DNA from: Alitta virens
Lineage: Eukaryota > Annelida > Polychaeta > Phyllodocida > Nereididae
Assembly: GCA_932294295.1 (NCBI GenBank)
Contig: OW028580.1
Span: forward strand, 31,442,136-31,506,135
DNA: 64,000 bases
Direction: 5' to 3'
Shown here: positions 50,701 through 63,000 of the stretch, in pieces
How positions within the stretch are numbered: position 1 is the first letter of the stretch
Layout of the letters: every line of letters starts with the position of its first letter
Position numbers and translations under genes: made by a program
The notes under the pieces: generated by a model
What the model was told of the DNA's origin: nothing
Database searches by the model: none
The model's input: only the letters and a program-made list of their open reading frames with translations

Positions 50701-53700
50701 TACATATTATCATACACTGAATAGATGAGTCTTCACGTTACTTTCCAAATGTAATTAATTGACACACTGGCATGTCAAAGTTGTTCGATAATATATTACA
50801 TAACTTACACCAGTAAAGTTGACGTATCCTATGACGTTGCTGTATGATGTTGTTGCATGGCATGCTCCAAATAACCCGCTCAAGAGACTCCCGACGCCCT
50901 CTATGAGAACAGCTCTATTTATAGCATGTTTGGGAAGTGGCGGCACCTGGCAGACGTGAGCTGTAATAGCATAATCACCAATGCTCTCCAGGACAGATGC
51001 AATGACTGCAGCCAACATGCCTATTGTGGTGACCATGCTCACTGTTAGTGGACCCCACTGACCTAGAATGACATTATGTATACCATAAACCAGGGTATCT
51101 TTGGCCACCTCGTAACAGAAGATTTTTGTCAAGTCTTAACTTGCAGTATTGTCCAGAGAATGTGTCAAATAACAATTACTGTATTGCTAATTCAAACTCT
51201 TTAAGTATCTTGGTATACTTCAGTATTGTAATAACCACAAATATGTGATGGTAAATAGGTGTAAATTCGTGATGAACCTGTTACACAATATTGCAGCTGT
51301 TTCACATATGGTTGCGCCATTGCATTCCATGTCATAGCAAAATTTGACCACAACGTTGCAGAAACCATGGAAGTACTTGGCCACTCATTATTTTGTTTTA
51401 TAAAAGTTATAATTTGATTAATGATTATGAATTTCAGCTCCATGGTGCATGTATATCATCTCATATAAGGTCCATTCAGAGCTATTTAGGCATGAAATGC
51501 ATTAGTATTTCCATTAATGTTTGGTATAATGTTTGCCAAAGTGGCCTAAGACACCCCTTGTCTGCAATATTATATCATGTTTGCTTGATCTGCAAAATAA
51601 TTATGTATATAATATATCATGTATTTTCCTCTAGCAATTCACATAAATAAATTCTTTATTTTATTTTATTTCAACTTCATATAATGTATAGTTGGTAAAG
51701 GCATATCTTTTAGATGTCAGCATGCGATAGGTGTTTATTTTCTGTGTTTAAAATTCATTGAATTTAAACTGCGCCAATAAACTTGAACTGATGAGGCAAG
51801 GACCCCAGTGTCTGGGTTCCTACAACCTCCACAATGGATATTACCTGGGTAAGGGTAGAAAATCCAAGGTGCCCTCATCAAGGCATCCAGCTTGGCATCT
51901 GTCCGGGCTTGGTATGAGGAACTGGACGGGTCATTTGGGAAAACATTGGTGACCGTGAATATCAGACAGAGAAGCCAGCAGATGCACAGGGCAAATATGG
52001 TCTGCAACAAAATAACGCAGCATGTGGTATTGCTAATACTCAAGCAAATATCTGCAACAAAATAACATGCATCATGAAAGTTAGGTATTCGGACAGGCTT
52101 TTTCGTACTATTTAGTGATAACGGTATTGCTAATATTCAAGCACATATCTGCAACAAAAAAACAAGGCATGCATCATGGGAGCTAGGTCTTCAGACAGGC
52201 TTACTATTTAGTGATAATGGTATTGGTAATATACTCTGAGAGTTCTTCGAACCCTATGTAACATTCTAGGAACACAGAGAAATTGTACCATTGCATAGAA
52301 CCGAAAAAATAAAAAGTAAGAAAAACAAATCTCAGAATGGATCAAATAGTTGTTTGCCAGCTGGGTAGAGAAATAATGATTTAATTAACATCATAATGCT
52401 ATTGTTTATACTGACTGATTTCTTAGTCAAATGTATGTCACCATATTGGTGAGTCAATGGTGACATATGGGACTAATTTTCAATAAAGATAGTAACTTGT
52501 TAGTCAATATGGCAATGGTAGACAATTATTAGGTAAGATCTTAGGCCAAAATATTTAATACTAACAGCTAATATTCTGAACACTTGCACTCTAATGACGT
52601 GGAATCCTTCCTTTCTATTCCAAGTGATACAAGGAACTTGGACTTTCGCAAAACTAATGGTGAACACCATCGTCAAGAAAACCATCCTGTAACGCAGAGA
52701 AAAGTATAAGAAATTTAATATTGTTATGAATAAAGAGTCCTTACACTGCCAGTCACAGTTAATTTAATGTTAAGCTGCCTGGCATAAGTCATAATTACTA
52801 AAAAAAAAAAGGTAGTCATTTCGATGTTTGCCCTTTAGTGATTCAGAAATGGCGATAGACATATCCCATCAACGTTTCTAAGATAGTGAAAATTTATGAC
52901 GACGTATGAGTATGTAATTATTAATATAGAGTGAGACTACAGATTTGAGTTATGTCCTCAGCATCTAACACCCTAGTACAATTGCACTTACAAGAGGCTT
53001 ATTCCCCACTGGGCCTGGGACGTGTACACAATGACCTTGGCCAGGAAGATGGCCAGCAGGGTCAGCAAGGGGGTCACAGTCAGAGGTCCAATGAAGGGTA
53101 CAATGGCCCCGATTAGTCCAGTCATTCCTAAGGTGATTTGGGTACAGGAGGCAACTGCCAGGCACCCTGAAATCTGATCATATGTTATAAAAGGTGAGAA
53201 ATGTTCACACTTTACATCAATATTAACTTTGACTACTTTGGGACACGTTGCTCTTTTCTTCATTATAGGTAAATTAATTCCATGAAAATAAAAGATGATG
53301 AAATATAACCTCAGCAATTCTTGAAGCCCATGGCTCCAGTTCTACTTCCAGGTCTACTTCATCATGGTCCGACTTGTTACCATTGGAATGTCCGATCTCT
53401 TTTTCTGTACAACAGTACATTCAAATAGAAAAAAAAAATCAGCATGATGCTGCCATTGTTTACATTGTGGATATCATAATGTGATTCAAGTACCCACCAA
53501 CAGAGGGCAGAGAAGGACAGCGCCACCGGTCTGTCTGCATCATGATGAGGATTGGGATCAGGAATGTCTGGGAACTTCCTTGAGTCACAGGTAATCTAAA
53601 GCAAGGAAGGGGTAAGATGGCTACACCCTAAATTACATCATTGATTGTGGCCTTGTGAACAAGATGATAAAGTTATTGCTATCGAAATCAATAAAGTAAA

Positions 53701-55092
53701 GACAGTTGGCTTACCTCAGACCAAAGGTGACCTGCAGGAAAGTGGTGAGACCACAGAAGAAGAGACTCGTGGAGATGAGAGTGACCAGGACATGGGGCTG
53801 CCCCTCTGCACACACTGCCATGTATATCATGAATGCAGTGCTGACTGCACTACCAATGGAATAGAAAATTATCTGGAAGAAGCATAATAAAGATCCATCT
53901 TCCTAAATAAGAAAAATACTAGCTTTTTCATCCAGAGTGTCCAGTAATCGACAAGAGATGATTCATTTCTGTGGCCGAGCCTCAACTTTTTGAAGACTTA
54001 GAACATAGTAATAAGATTCTAAAGGGGAGACGAGGGCAAAATGAAACATCATAGTTAATTGCATAAATTAACATAGTTATTGCTGCTGCCACCTGTTGAT
54101 ATATGAAAGCAATCATGTTCTTCAGGTGACATCATAAGCCGTATCAATCAGAAAGCTTGGGGCTTGTCTACAAGGAAAAAATTTAAATTAGTCTTTTTCT
54201 TTTAAATAACTTTCACATGTAAGTGGTTCATCTCGCCCTTGTCTTCCCTAAGCTCTGCCATACAGCATTGGTGAAAATGATTAGAACACCTATTCATTGT
54301 ATCAAAACTGACATTTATTACCATTTGATACTTTATGTGCCCTACTACCGTTTATACAATTAAGTATGCTGCACCAAACTATTTGAAAGTTTCAGACAAA
54401 TTTGACTTTTTTTTTTTTCAGAACGATCTGATATCTTTATTGTTCAGTTCAGTTCATTTTTATTTCACTAATCATCACGTGGAAAAAACAAATTATGACA
54501 TATAGAAAAATACATACAAAATGTGATTATGAATATAATTGTGATGAAGAGTGGGGTTGTGTATTCGAAGACATTGTTGTATCGCTTATGATATACACAA
54601 CCCGGGTCTTAGAGGAACATTGGCAGATATATACTACAATTAATTACTTGAAATTTTACAAAAAGACTTATAAAGCTGCGTTGTTTTAATAATGTTGACA
54701 AATATAAGTTCATATAATAAAACAATATTCTTCATAAAAAATTTATTATGTATGTGATAAATCCAGGCTGTGAGTATGGACTTTATCTGATATAGCTAGT
54801 GGTGAGTTATTTATAGGCCTAATTGAGATATCATTACAAAACCCTTAAAGCAAAATTTACAATATAGATAACTTTGAACGGTGCTGTATATTTTGTTTTC
54901 TGAATAGACTTGACTCACCTGAAGCGCATTTAAGACAGCCACCCCCAATGGAGGTCGATCTGTGACGCCATACAGGAGCCCGGAAGTGACTGGTGTCGTG
55001 TCACTAGCCCCTTCATGTGCTCTCCTGCCATTTGGAGCAGGACGCCCATCTTCCTCTGGTGCGAGCAACTCAGTTATGTTCGGATTTTCCAT
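47704..55092 (-). CDS. SLC23-family nucleobase/ascorbate transporter-like protein
   Basis: Twelve exons splice in frame to 588 codons plus TAG: 55092-54919, 53872-53715, 53595-53498, 53404-53310, 53173-52992, 52686-52566, 52001-51845, 51062-50809, 49341-49162, 48690-48597, 48409-48323 and 47870-47704. All use GT-AG, and every phase agrees. The family is plasma-membrane, sodium-coupled ascorbate or nucleobase carriers with about 14 membrane segments; length and the run of hydrophobic exons fit. Matches by eye to human SVCT proteins: GMTGLIGAIVPFIGPLT, WLLCLIFTVTN, the conserved ESIGDY in exon 8 (354-359), HAINR, VASR...FGKIGGILALVPEPV, GALVGFILDN and the C-terminal YIPFSPLY. Odd points: the TM1 glutamine-histidine pair is Q58-I59, and the family signature (N-x-G...T) is rewritten, with one extra residue, as SNVIGYVNFTG at 403-413. 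So the substrate may differ. Exon 9's acceptor is preceded by a 42-bp minisatellite. The N-terminal ~45 residues are polar and cytosolic-looking. Confidence 0.95.
48829..49133. mobile_element. TTAA MITE in SLC23 intron 9, copy 1
   Basis: Bounded by TTAA at 48829-48832 and 49130-49133. The inverted ends read AGGTGCACTGTCTGTCAAAT and, from the right, AGTTGCACCGTCTGTCAAAT. About 305 bp, AT-rich, no coding. Its right edge is 29 bp from the exon 9 donor. A second copy lies at 57464-57771. Confidence 0.9.
49341..50366. repeat. 42-bp minisatellite, 25 units, carrying splice acceptors
   Basis: The unit core CAAGACAAAATAAGGTAGAC recurs from 49346 to 50354 in exact 42-bp register (24 intervals). On the minus strand each unit reads a pyrimidine-rich TTATTTTGTCTTGCAAG followed by a version of GTGGCATCACG. 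That is the real 3' splice site and first bases of exon 9 (cut between 49342 and 49341). Unit variants alternate GTGGCA/TTGGCA and the bases after CTACC. Because 42 is a multiple of three, an artefactual 281-codon frame with a 14-residue period (SLPYFVLQVGITIN) spans 50356-49511. It fills about 70 percent of intron 8. Confidence 0.95.
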
Positions 55093-55251
55093 ATGAAAAT
55101 CTCAAAAAACTTAGTTTGTTATTTCTAGAAGAAACCAATCCAATATTTCAAGAAACTTGACTAAATCTGTACGCGTTCACCGTGCTCAATTAGGTTTTCC
55201 TTTATGCAACCAACAGGTTGCATAAAGGAAAACCTAATTAATCTACAAAAC
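55093..55251 (-). promoter_or_regulatory. Upstream region of SLC23 gene, with perfect hairpin
   Basis: This is the first 160 bp before the SLC23 ATG. No TATA box is evident at a useful distance. It contains the 24-bp hairpin listed separately. Whether it is 5' UTR, promoter or intron cannot be told from sequence. Confidence 0.3.
55188..55239. repeat. Perfect 24-bp inverted repeat with 4-nt loop
   Basis: Bases 55188-55211 (AATTAGGTTTTCCTTTATGC...) pair without mismatch with 55216-55239, around the loop AACA. It lies 96-147 bp upstream of the SLC23 start codon. In RNA either strand would fold into a stable stem. The stem is AT-rich at its base. Confidence 0.95.
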
Positions 55252-55560
55252 AGGTCTATAAAGTCAGCTACCAGGTGCTGGTTACTTGGCATTTACTTGA
55301 ACTTGTCATATGTAAGAAAATCACAGCAGTCACACTAAATTTCATTTTGCTTCATTAATCCATTAAACCCTATCTTCTTGACAAAAATCGGCCAAAAGTT
55401 GGCTGACCAACCAACCTACCAAAGCTAATTGTAAGGACCCCAGAAACAATATTCAAGAATTAAAACTAAGTTTGATTGCTTCATTTTTGCATACAAGCAC
55501 ATTTACTTGAAATCAATTCTATTTGATTGGCCGAATGTTGGCAATAATCAAACATTGAAA
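55252..55560. repeat. Left arm of a 4.75-kb inverted-repeat structure
   Basis: About 300 bp, matched in reverse complement at 59665-60002. Shared phrases include AGTCAGCTACC, TACTTGGCATTTACTTGAAC, GGTTGGTTG/CAACCAACC and TTTTTGCATACAAGC. The arms differ at many sites (roughly 15-20 percent by eye), so the structure is old. Confidence 0.8.
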
Positions 55561-56429
55561 GTTTTCTTTATCACTGGCAAGAAAATGCTGTACCTTATAG
55601 GAAGGAAAACATTTCAAAATCTCGATTTATCTTCTATGATACCTGATTAGGGCACCATTGGGTAGGTGATAGCGGTGAAGATCGGTTGAATAAATAGAGA
55701 AAAATGTGATAACTAACAGGGAGACACATATGTTAATTTTACTTTTGTACTTGTGAGGGTGCAATCCTAGTTAAAAATTGTCAATTTCAGTAAATGATGC
55801 CATTTTTTCATGTTTTTATTTTATTTTTTCATCGCAAACATGCTCATATTAATTCTTATAGCATGTCGACACCTAAAGTGTCTTTCACCACAAACAATTG
55901 CAAAGTTCCATTTCACAATTGTTCAGAAATGTACTACAGCAAAGCCAGCTGGCTGCCAGTTCCCCAAAACTACATCAATCCAATGGGTGCCAAGATATTC
56001 CAATAATTAGAGACAAAGTAAAATTTTCACCGTTATTATCCACTGACCGTCCAAAAATTACAATCAGTAAAGCCCTGTTCCCACTTAGACAATTCTCATT
56101 CCAGAACTATGCCGACCATTGCTGATTGCCAAGCGGCAGCGATCACGGTGTGTCTGTTCGTAACGTAGTGGCAATCTGGGTAGTTTTGGACAGCTTGCAA
56201 AAAATTCAATAGATGTTGAGAATCAGCAACGACAGTTTAGAACATGCACAAACTGTCTGATGCTGTGATGAAAGATTGTTTACATTAGTAGAATCACAGC
56301 ACCATCTTAGGGAATTGTAGTAGGACGTAGCAAATCATAGAAGAACATAACGGGTCGTCAATGTCTCAATGCTGCTTGATCTGAAGCTTGGTCAGCTTAT
56401 ATGATGACATGAAGGCTTGGAGTCCACAC

Positions 56430-56596
56430 CATGTTACACATTTACCCCATGGGGGGGGGGGGGGTCTTTTACTTGAGATTGACATCCAATCATGAAGAAT
56501 CCCCAGGCTGGGGATCGAATCTGGAACCTTCAGCTGTTCAGCAAATTGCCAATATGGAATTGGCAGTGCCTTACCCATTAGGCCACCAAGCTGGCA
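56430..56596 (-). mobile_element. tRNA-derived SINE
   Basis: On the minus strand GGTGGCCTAATGGGTAAGGC (A box) is followed, about 55 bp on, by GGTTCCAGATTCGATCC (B box). A poly-C run (G-run at 56452-56463 on the plus strand) lies towards the 3' side. It differs in sequence from the SINEs at 35040 and 44095. Confidence 0.75.
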
Positions 56597-56776
56597 ACAT
56601 GGCAGCTCATATAGTGAAATCTTTCAAGTATTGCCCCAATTCACAAGAATTGTCCAGATACTGGTTTATTACAAATTTGTGGCAATTTGTTGTTGTCCTA
56701 ACGATTCCTAACCATTCTTATCAATTCTTAGTATTCATTCGCTGTGAAATTGTCCCAGATTTGTTACACTTTCATG

Positions 56777-58410
56777 CAGGGACGGATTAGCAGAGGCCTA
56801 GGCGAAAGATCTTGGGGCCCCCACCCCTGTGTATTCCGTGCATTTTGGAAGTTTCACTGTGCAGCTCGCCAGCTCATCACTTTTCCACTGTATTTTGGAC
56901 AAATAGTGGAATGATAATATGTTGAATAGTAAGGCAGGGATAGAAAAGCATCTGTACATTTGAAATAATTGTATTGCTTCTATTTTATATGCTTGAAATA
57001 TCGAATAAATAAGAACTATGTGGATGTCTCCTGACCAAAGGTAAAGAGATTATATGTATTTTGACTTTTTTATTTTATTTATTTACTGCTTATTGTTGTT
57101 CTTTGTAATTTGCTGCTTTTGTTTGTTTTATTTAATTTGGTCAAATAAATTCTCTTTCTCTCTATAAATAGTCAATTGTGATCGATTTGATGCTTGGAGG
57201 TCACACTGCATGTATCAACATGCATGGCAGTGAATGGGAAGTCATTAAAACATATATAGATATATGTATAATAAGCATACCTGGTGTTATAAAATACTAC
57301 AAATAAATGGTTAAAGAACTAAAAGGGATCTTGGAACATCAGAGTAAAGTTTCTATGCAGATTAGATAGATATTTTACAAATATTATATAATACAAAATT
57401 ATTTGTTTGTCCCACCCTATGAGAATGTTATGTTACATAGACTAGAGTTACATGCATTTCTGCTTAAAGGTGCACTATCTGTCAAATTTGCACATTAAAA
57501 TAATGATATAAATCAATACTGCCTTCTTGTCTCATGATATTTTTCACCATTACATACCCACTTTTGCACAACAATTTAGTTTTAATTTACAATAAATAAT
57601 ATAAATATTAGTTTTTCATGCCATCAAAAACTCAATATGTAAACAAACCCAGTGATGACGTAATTAATGTCTTATAAAATCATTAATTCACACAAATTTA
57701 GTGTTCCTTGATTTTCAACTGTTTGATAGCATCGTAGAAAATTGCAAATTTGACAGACAGTGCAACTTTAACATTTGGGTTTATTCTGTTCTCTGATATT
57801 ATTTTGCAATATCTAACCAAATATTCCAATGTTCATCAACCTCATTTGGTAATTTTTGGCTCCCTATAAAAACCTGCATAATAATTTCACACACCGAAAT
57901 TAGACCAAATCTTCACTTTGAAAAGATCCCCAGCTCATATATAACAAAAATTACAGAAGATGTCTTTACACCTTCAACAAGTAAAATAAAACAGATTTCC
58001 AGTCACAATGACAGTGCATTGCCAAAATATCCTCAAAATATTAGCGATTTGCATTGTAATCATGCATGCGATGTAAATATACATTATACTAGTCTTACCT
58101 CATTAGGTATAATAAACAGTTCAGTCAAAGTGGTTTCAGAAAGTCCAATGTGATTTTTCAATTTTTATATTAGCTCATAAAATGTGTTTTTATATGTTTT
58201 GAATGATCAATAAATAAACTATTATATCACCTGATCTAACTCATCAATGCAATTTAATTACACTTACAGCTATGAATAAACAAGATTTTTACAGACTTTA
58301 TTACAGTCATTCAAGGGGTAAGACTTAATGGCCATAATTTTTGAAGGGCACCTCAGAGCTCTGGGCTCTAATAAGTCAGCCTACCCAGCCTAACGGGTAA
58401 TCCGTCCCTG
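56777..58410. mobile_element. Non-autonomous hAT-like transposon with perfect 8-bp TSD
   Basis: The element starts CAGGGACGGATTA and ends with its reverse complement TAATCCGTCCCTG (13-bp terminal inverted repeats). It is flanked on both sides by CTTTCATG (56769-56776 and 58411-58418). Eight-base duplications and CAGGG ends are typical of the hAT superfamily. The 1634-bp body has no transposase frame and contains a TTAA MITE at 57464-57771. Confidence 0.9.
57464..57771. mobile_element. TTAA MITE copy 2, nested in hAT-like element
   Basis: Same family as 48829-49133: TTAA borders (57464-57467 and 57768-57771) and the same AGGTGCACT...GTCAAATTTGCA ends. It differs from copy 1 by small indels (an extra stretch near 57610-57655) and a few substitutions. 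It inserted after the hAT-like element. Confidence 0.9.
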
Positions 58411-59664
58411 CTTTCATGGCAAATCTTGGGCCATTCTGGGCCATTATATTTTAGCTGTTGTTCTTAACAACTCCTATCAATTCTAAGAACTTTCTTAGCT
58501 GATCTGCTCAAAATAATGGCAACCAACGTATCTACATGCCATTAAACCTTTTATGATAAAGGGGCAAGCTAAATTCCAAGTACCTGACAGTTACCCAAAC
58601 ATTCTGATAAATTTCACCCACTTAATCTTGTGTAAAAACCAGATTTGTGCATGCAAGGCAGGTACAAAAGTTATATATTTTTGTTTTATAACAGCGTGTT
58701 CACAACCACACCATCATATAAGGGACATTTTTCTTAATGTTTTTGATTTTTAACAGCACAAACAAAAAGGAACACTTTTTATTTTATTTTTTTAGAAATA
58801 GTGGCAAGTAAAAATACCCCCACGATTGTGCTGAATCTCACCCAAAGAAAGTACTAGCTTAACCTACGACAGCACTGACTTATATATATCAAATTATATT
58901 CCATTTTTTTTAAAGCCAGTGATGTTTATCCACATTAGTTTCTTTACAATCACGAGTTGAAAATTATGCAAAAGTGATATATATTATTGTATATTAATTT
59001 GTCACGGGCTGACAGTTTACTCTCATACCCGACACTCTTGACCTCAAAACTGAGATTACGTTAGTGTATTCATCACCCACTGTAAATTGCTGTACATTTT
59101 CCTATGCGGTTTAAATTGGATATACATGATCATGACAAGATGCAGTTCAAATGTTATATTAATAACTTGGACGAAATTCTGTTTCCACTCTGCAAATGAA
59201 TGCAAATCTTTGTAATGATTTACCAGTTTATTGTATGCCCAATAGTCATATTAAAACTCTGTTCTTTCAATGTATCCACATTTGTTGAATCAATTCTTTA
59301 AATTATATTATCATAAAACCGTTGTTCCGGGATGTTCCTTTTTTCAGTCTATAATTAACTGACTGGAAGATGCTCGATCCCCTGCCCTCATGGCCCAGTT
59401 GGAGTAACGGCAAAATACTTCTTTTTTTTTTCTTATATCTCAGAGACAAGGCGCATCAAACAATTCTGAAAAAAAAATCTGGAATGCAAACACTTCCTTA
59501 TAGTATTTGCTTGCCTAGAGCGGCAGCTGTCACTTGGTGTGGTTTTGAGAAAAATATGACAAAGGCACCCACTATATGGTTGTAAAGACCAGATTTGTGT
59601 TGAAAGGTTGGAGTAACACATTTATTTTCTTAACCAGCCTGTCAAAACAATTACACAATTAGGT

Positions 59665-60002
59665 CAGTTGGTCGATTGGCTATCGACCAAAAACCAACAA
59701 TCAGCCAAGTAAATATAATTTTTCTCAAGTAAATGGGCTTGTATGCAAAAATGAAGCAATGAAACTTAGTTCTAATACTTGAATATTGTTTCTGGGGTCC
59801 TTAGAATTAGTTTTGGAAGGTTGGTTGATCAGTTGACTGTCGGCTGAAGACCAGCTTTTGGCCCATTTTTCTCAAGTAGATAGGGTTTTATGCATTAATG
59901 AAGCAAGAAGAAATTTACTGTGACTGCTTTTTCATTTTTTAACTTATGACAAGTTCAAGTAAATGCCAAGTAGCCAGCGCCAGGTAGCTGACTCCACAGA
60001 TC
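59665..60002. repeat. Right arm of the 4.75-kb inverted-repeat structure
   Basis: Partner of 55252-55560 in inverted orientation. Between the arms are a SINE, a hAT-like element and otherwise anonymous AT-rich DNA. No transposase frame links the arms, so they may be the ends of a decayed non-autonomous transposon or an old inverted duplication. Confidence 0.8.
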
Positions 60003-63000
60003 TCTATGAAACAACCATTATAATCCAAGAACTGTAAACACCCCAAAAAATACCCCAAGATCCCCGTACATTGTTTTGTTTTCCTCAGAGAAATTTTTTG
60101 AGAGCACCTCAACGGGGGCACGTGATTACAGAATATGTAGGAAAACCAAACTCAAGACTCCGTCGCTTGAGACAGATTTTTTGACCTTTCAGAAAGCTTG
60201 CATAACGGTCACAGATTGCAGTATGATAACCATAATAAAATGTTGCCTTATCACAGCCAAGATCTGAACTTGTGATTACGATTATGTGAATGAGCAAAAA
60301 CTCTAATAGGAGGATTGACTTTAAATGTCCCTGATTTTTATAACGACTTCAATTAGGTCATACAAATTGTCTTCATGAATAAAACATTTCTTACACTGAG
60401 ATTTACATTTTTCCGCAGTTGCTTATTGAATATGGTCCTAAGGAGGAAATATAAAGCAGAGAACTTGTGTGGTGTAAAGAAGGAACTCTTTCCCTCAATC
60501 TCGTCTCTAATGAAGAGATTACAGACTTTATTCATTTCATTTCAACATTTCAATTGTAATTTATGTTAATTTTTCTTTCACATTGTACTTAGAGTACGCA
60601 AATAAATAATATATAAATTATATATATATATAGCATTTAATGATTCAATTATCTCAATTGAATGGCATACAACAAGACGATATCTCATCACTCAACCCTT
60701 GTGAATGACAAGTATTGCCCTAGAGTGCTGCACTTTCCTAATCCTAAAACCCTAATCCTAATGCTATGTCAGTTTCAATTATCTTGGTGTATTTAACTTA
60801 TTCAAGAAATGTGGATAATTTTCAGCCACTTTCACGAGCAAAAACACTACCATAAAATCAAGATGAGATGAGAAAAGGTGTGAAAGGCAATACGATATGA
60901 AAACAATTTAGCAGTGAATAGTCAAGCTTTTTTTTATTATTCATGAATTAAGATAGTTTTTTGTCAAATACTTCTTCACTTTGTGAGTTAAAGGCATATC
61001 GAAACACTAATTTATAACTTAAGATATCCAAATCAATAAAACGATAGACCTACCTTCGCGCAGACTGCCGAGTATTCAGTGTTTGTCCAGTTATTTGGGG
61101 TGACCTAGAGTTCCATGCCACGTGAGCCAAGAATTTCAGACCATCTCATGACTTGTCCGTTTCACGTGACAGTGTACCTCTCTGTTTGTCTGTCTGCTCT
61201 GTCTTTGCATCTTATGTCATGGTCTTCTCTGTCCGTCCATGATAATGCAGTCCTGATTTTGCCTGGACTTTTTCATAAATTATTTTGGTTGTTTTGAAAA
61301 TTGGTTTAGAGATATTACATCATTTATTCCAATTTCCAGTATTGCTAGCTATTAGTATTTAAAGTTTCTATTATGAGTAATTGTTATGAGTGGTTTGTTT
61401 ATAACATGCACCAGCATATATTGATACGTCATTTCTAGTTTTTTAAGGGTTATAAAACTGTGGCAAAGTTTTTGTTGACAACTCAAGTGCCAAGTCACAT
61501 GGGTGTCTATAGACCTTGGCTGATGGGGACATCCTATGGTTAAGAGTTAAGAATCTTAACTTAATACGATGCAACATGGCCTAATGTGCCACGTGTGTTT
61601 TCCATGCGTTTAGATAAATGCATAGTTTTAGCCTCATTATAATTAGCTAAAAACCATGCGTCTTCCATGCGTTTATCCTTCTCATGGAAAACGCACATGG
61701 CACATTTGGCCATGTATGTAAAGCGTTTCATTTTTGTAGTTATTCCCTTCATTCAGTAAAGTAACTGCAGTCACTTGACTCCAGCATGGCCCAAATGTTT
61801 CCTTTGTTTTGTCTTTAAACCACGTGGATTCCATGACCCTAGTAGGTCTGTTTGCAATCATGCAACATAAAATTTATTGGGTTTTCTGTTAACCTCATGG
61901 ACGAGTTCAACCGACTTTTACAATTAAACCTTTGGCAGCTAGGCCTCTTCAAGTATGAGTCTTTCTCAGCTCTCTAGATGGGGAGTAGGTTGAGTCAGTC
62001 CTTCTTACATGCAATTCACAATGGATATCAGCAAGATGGTGCCCTACATGTTGAATGTTAACTCTCAAATATTCTCTGTTCTCTTTGTATACTTAATGAG
62101 TAAGTTGAGTCATTGCTTCATAAATGTATATTCAATGCAGTTGGCAATTTAGCACAATGATGAGAAGAGATAAGATGAGATGAGACTTTTTTGCAGTCGA
62201 TGGTGACAATAAAGTTAAGAACATAAGCATTAAGCAACAGTAGCTTTTAACCGAAAAATAAAATAATAAAAACAAGATGACAAATATTTCTGCTTGAGAT
62301 GGTGTTCTCATCAAAGCTGAAAGTATCAACCTGAGTGGAGTTAAGCAAAGAGTTGCAGAAGATCTTTCATGCCTTTTGAAAATCCTGACGTTATTATGAC
62401 CATGCAATATATAAATTTCTATAAACAAAATTACTATAATTTGTAACAAAATTTAAACCAAGCGCGGTCTCTGCAGCGCCAAATTTCCCTTTTGTCTTTA
62501 AAATTGGAAAGTGTCAAGTTAATTTAAAATTAATAATATTATAAAATAATGTAAGATTAAAGAAGAGAGTCCAAGGCTGGGGCAATAATATCTCATCCAT
62601 GAGGTAAATTCTGACATAGTTCATCATTTCGGCAGCCTATATAGCAGTGGTTTGACTGGCTACATAACCTCTTTTAGGCCTTAACTTGAAGGCCAGTTAC
62701 ATAATGTGTTAGTTTAATACAGTGATTTACATATAATTCAGTCCACGTGACTATCTGACACCCAGCAAAGCGTCCTTGAAACAGTTATATATTTGAAAGG
62801 TGTTCTTACTTGTTGGGTTACACTTCCATCACATGACAAAAGCCAGCCCACCAAGATTGAATGTTATTTTGTGCATATAAAAATAATCTGCTTAATTTAT
62901 GACAATGAACATTCTAGCTGCATAAAACTTACAAAAACTTTAATGAAAGATACAAGTACGCCTGTTGGCCAGATTTGCCATATAAATCTTTTAATACATT

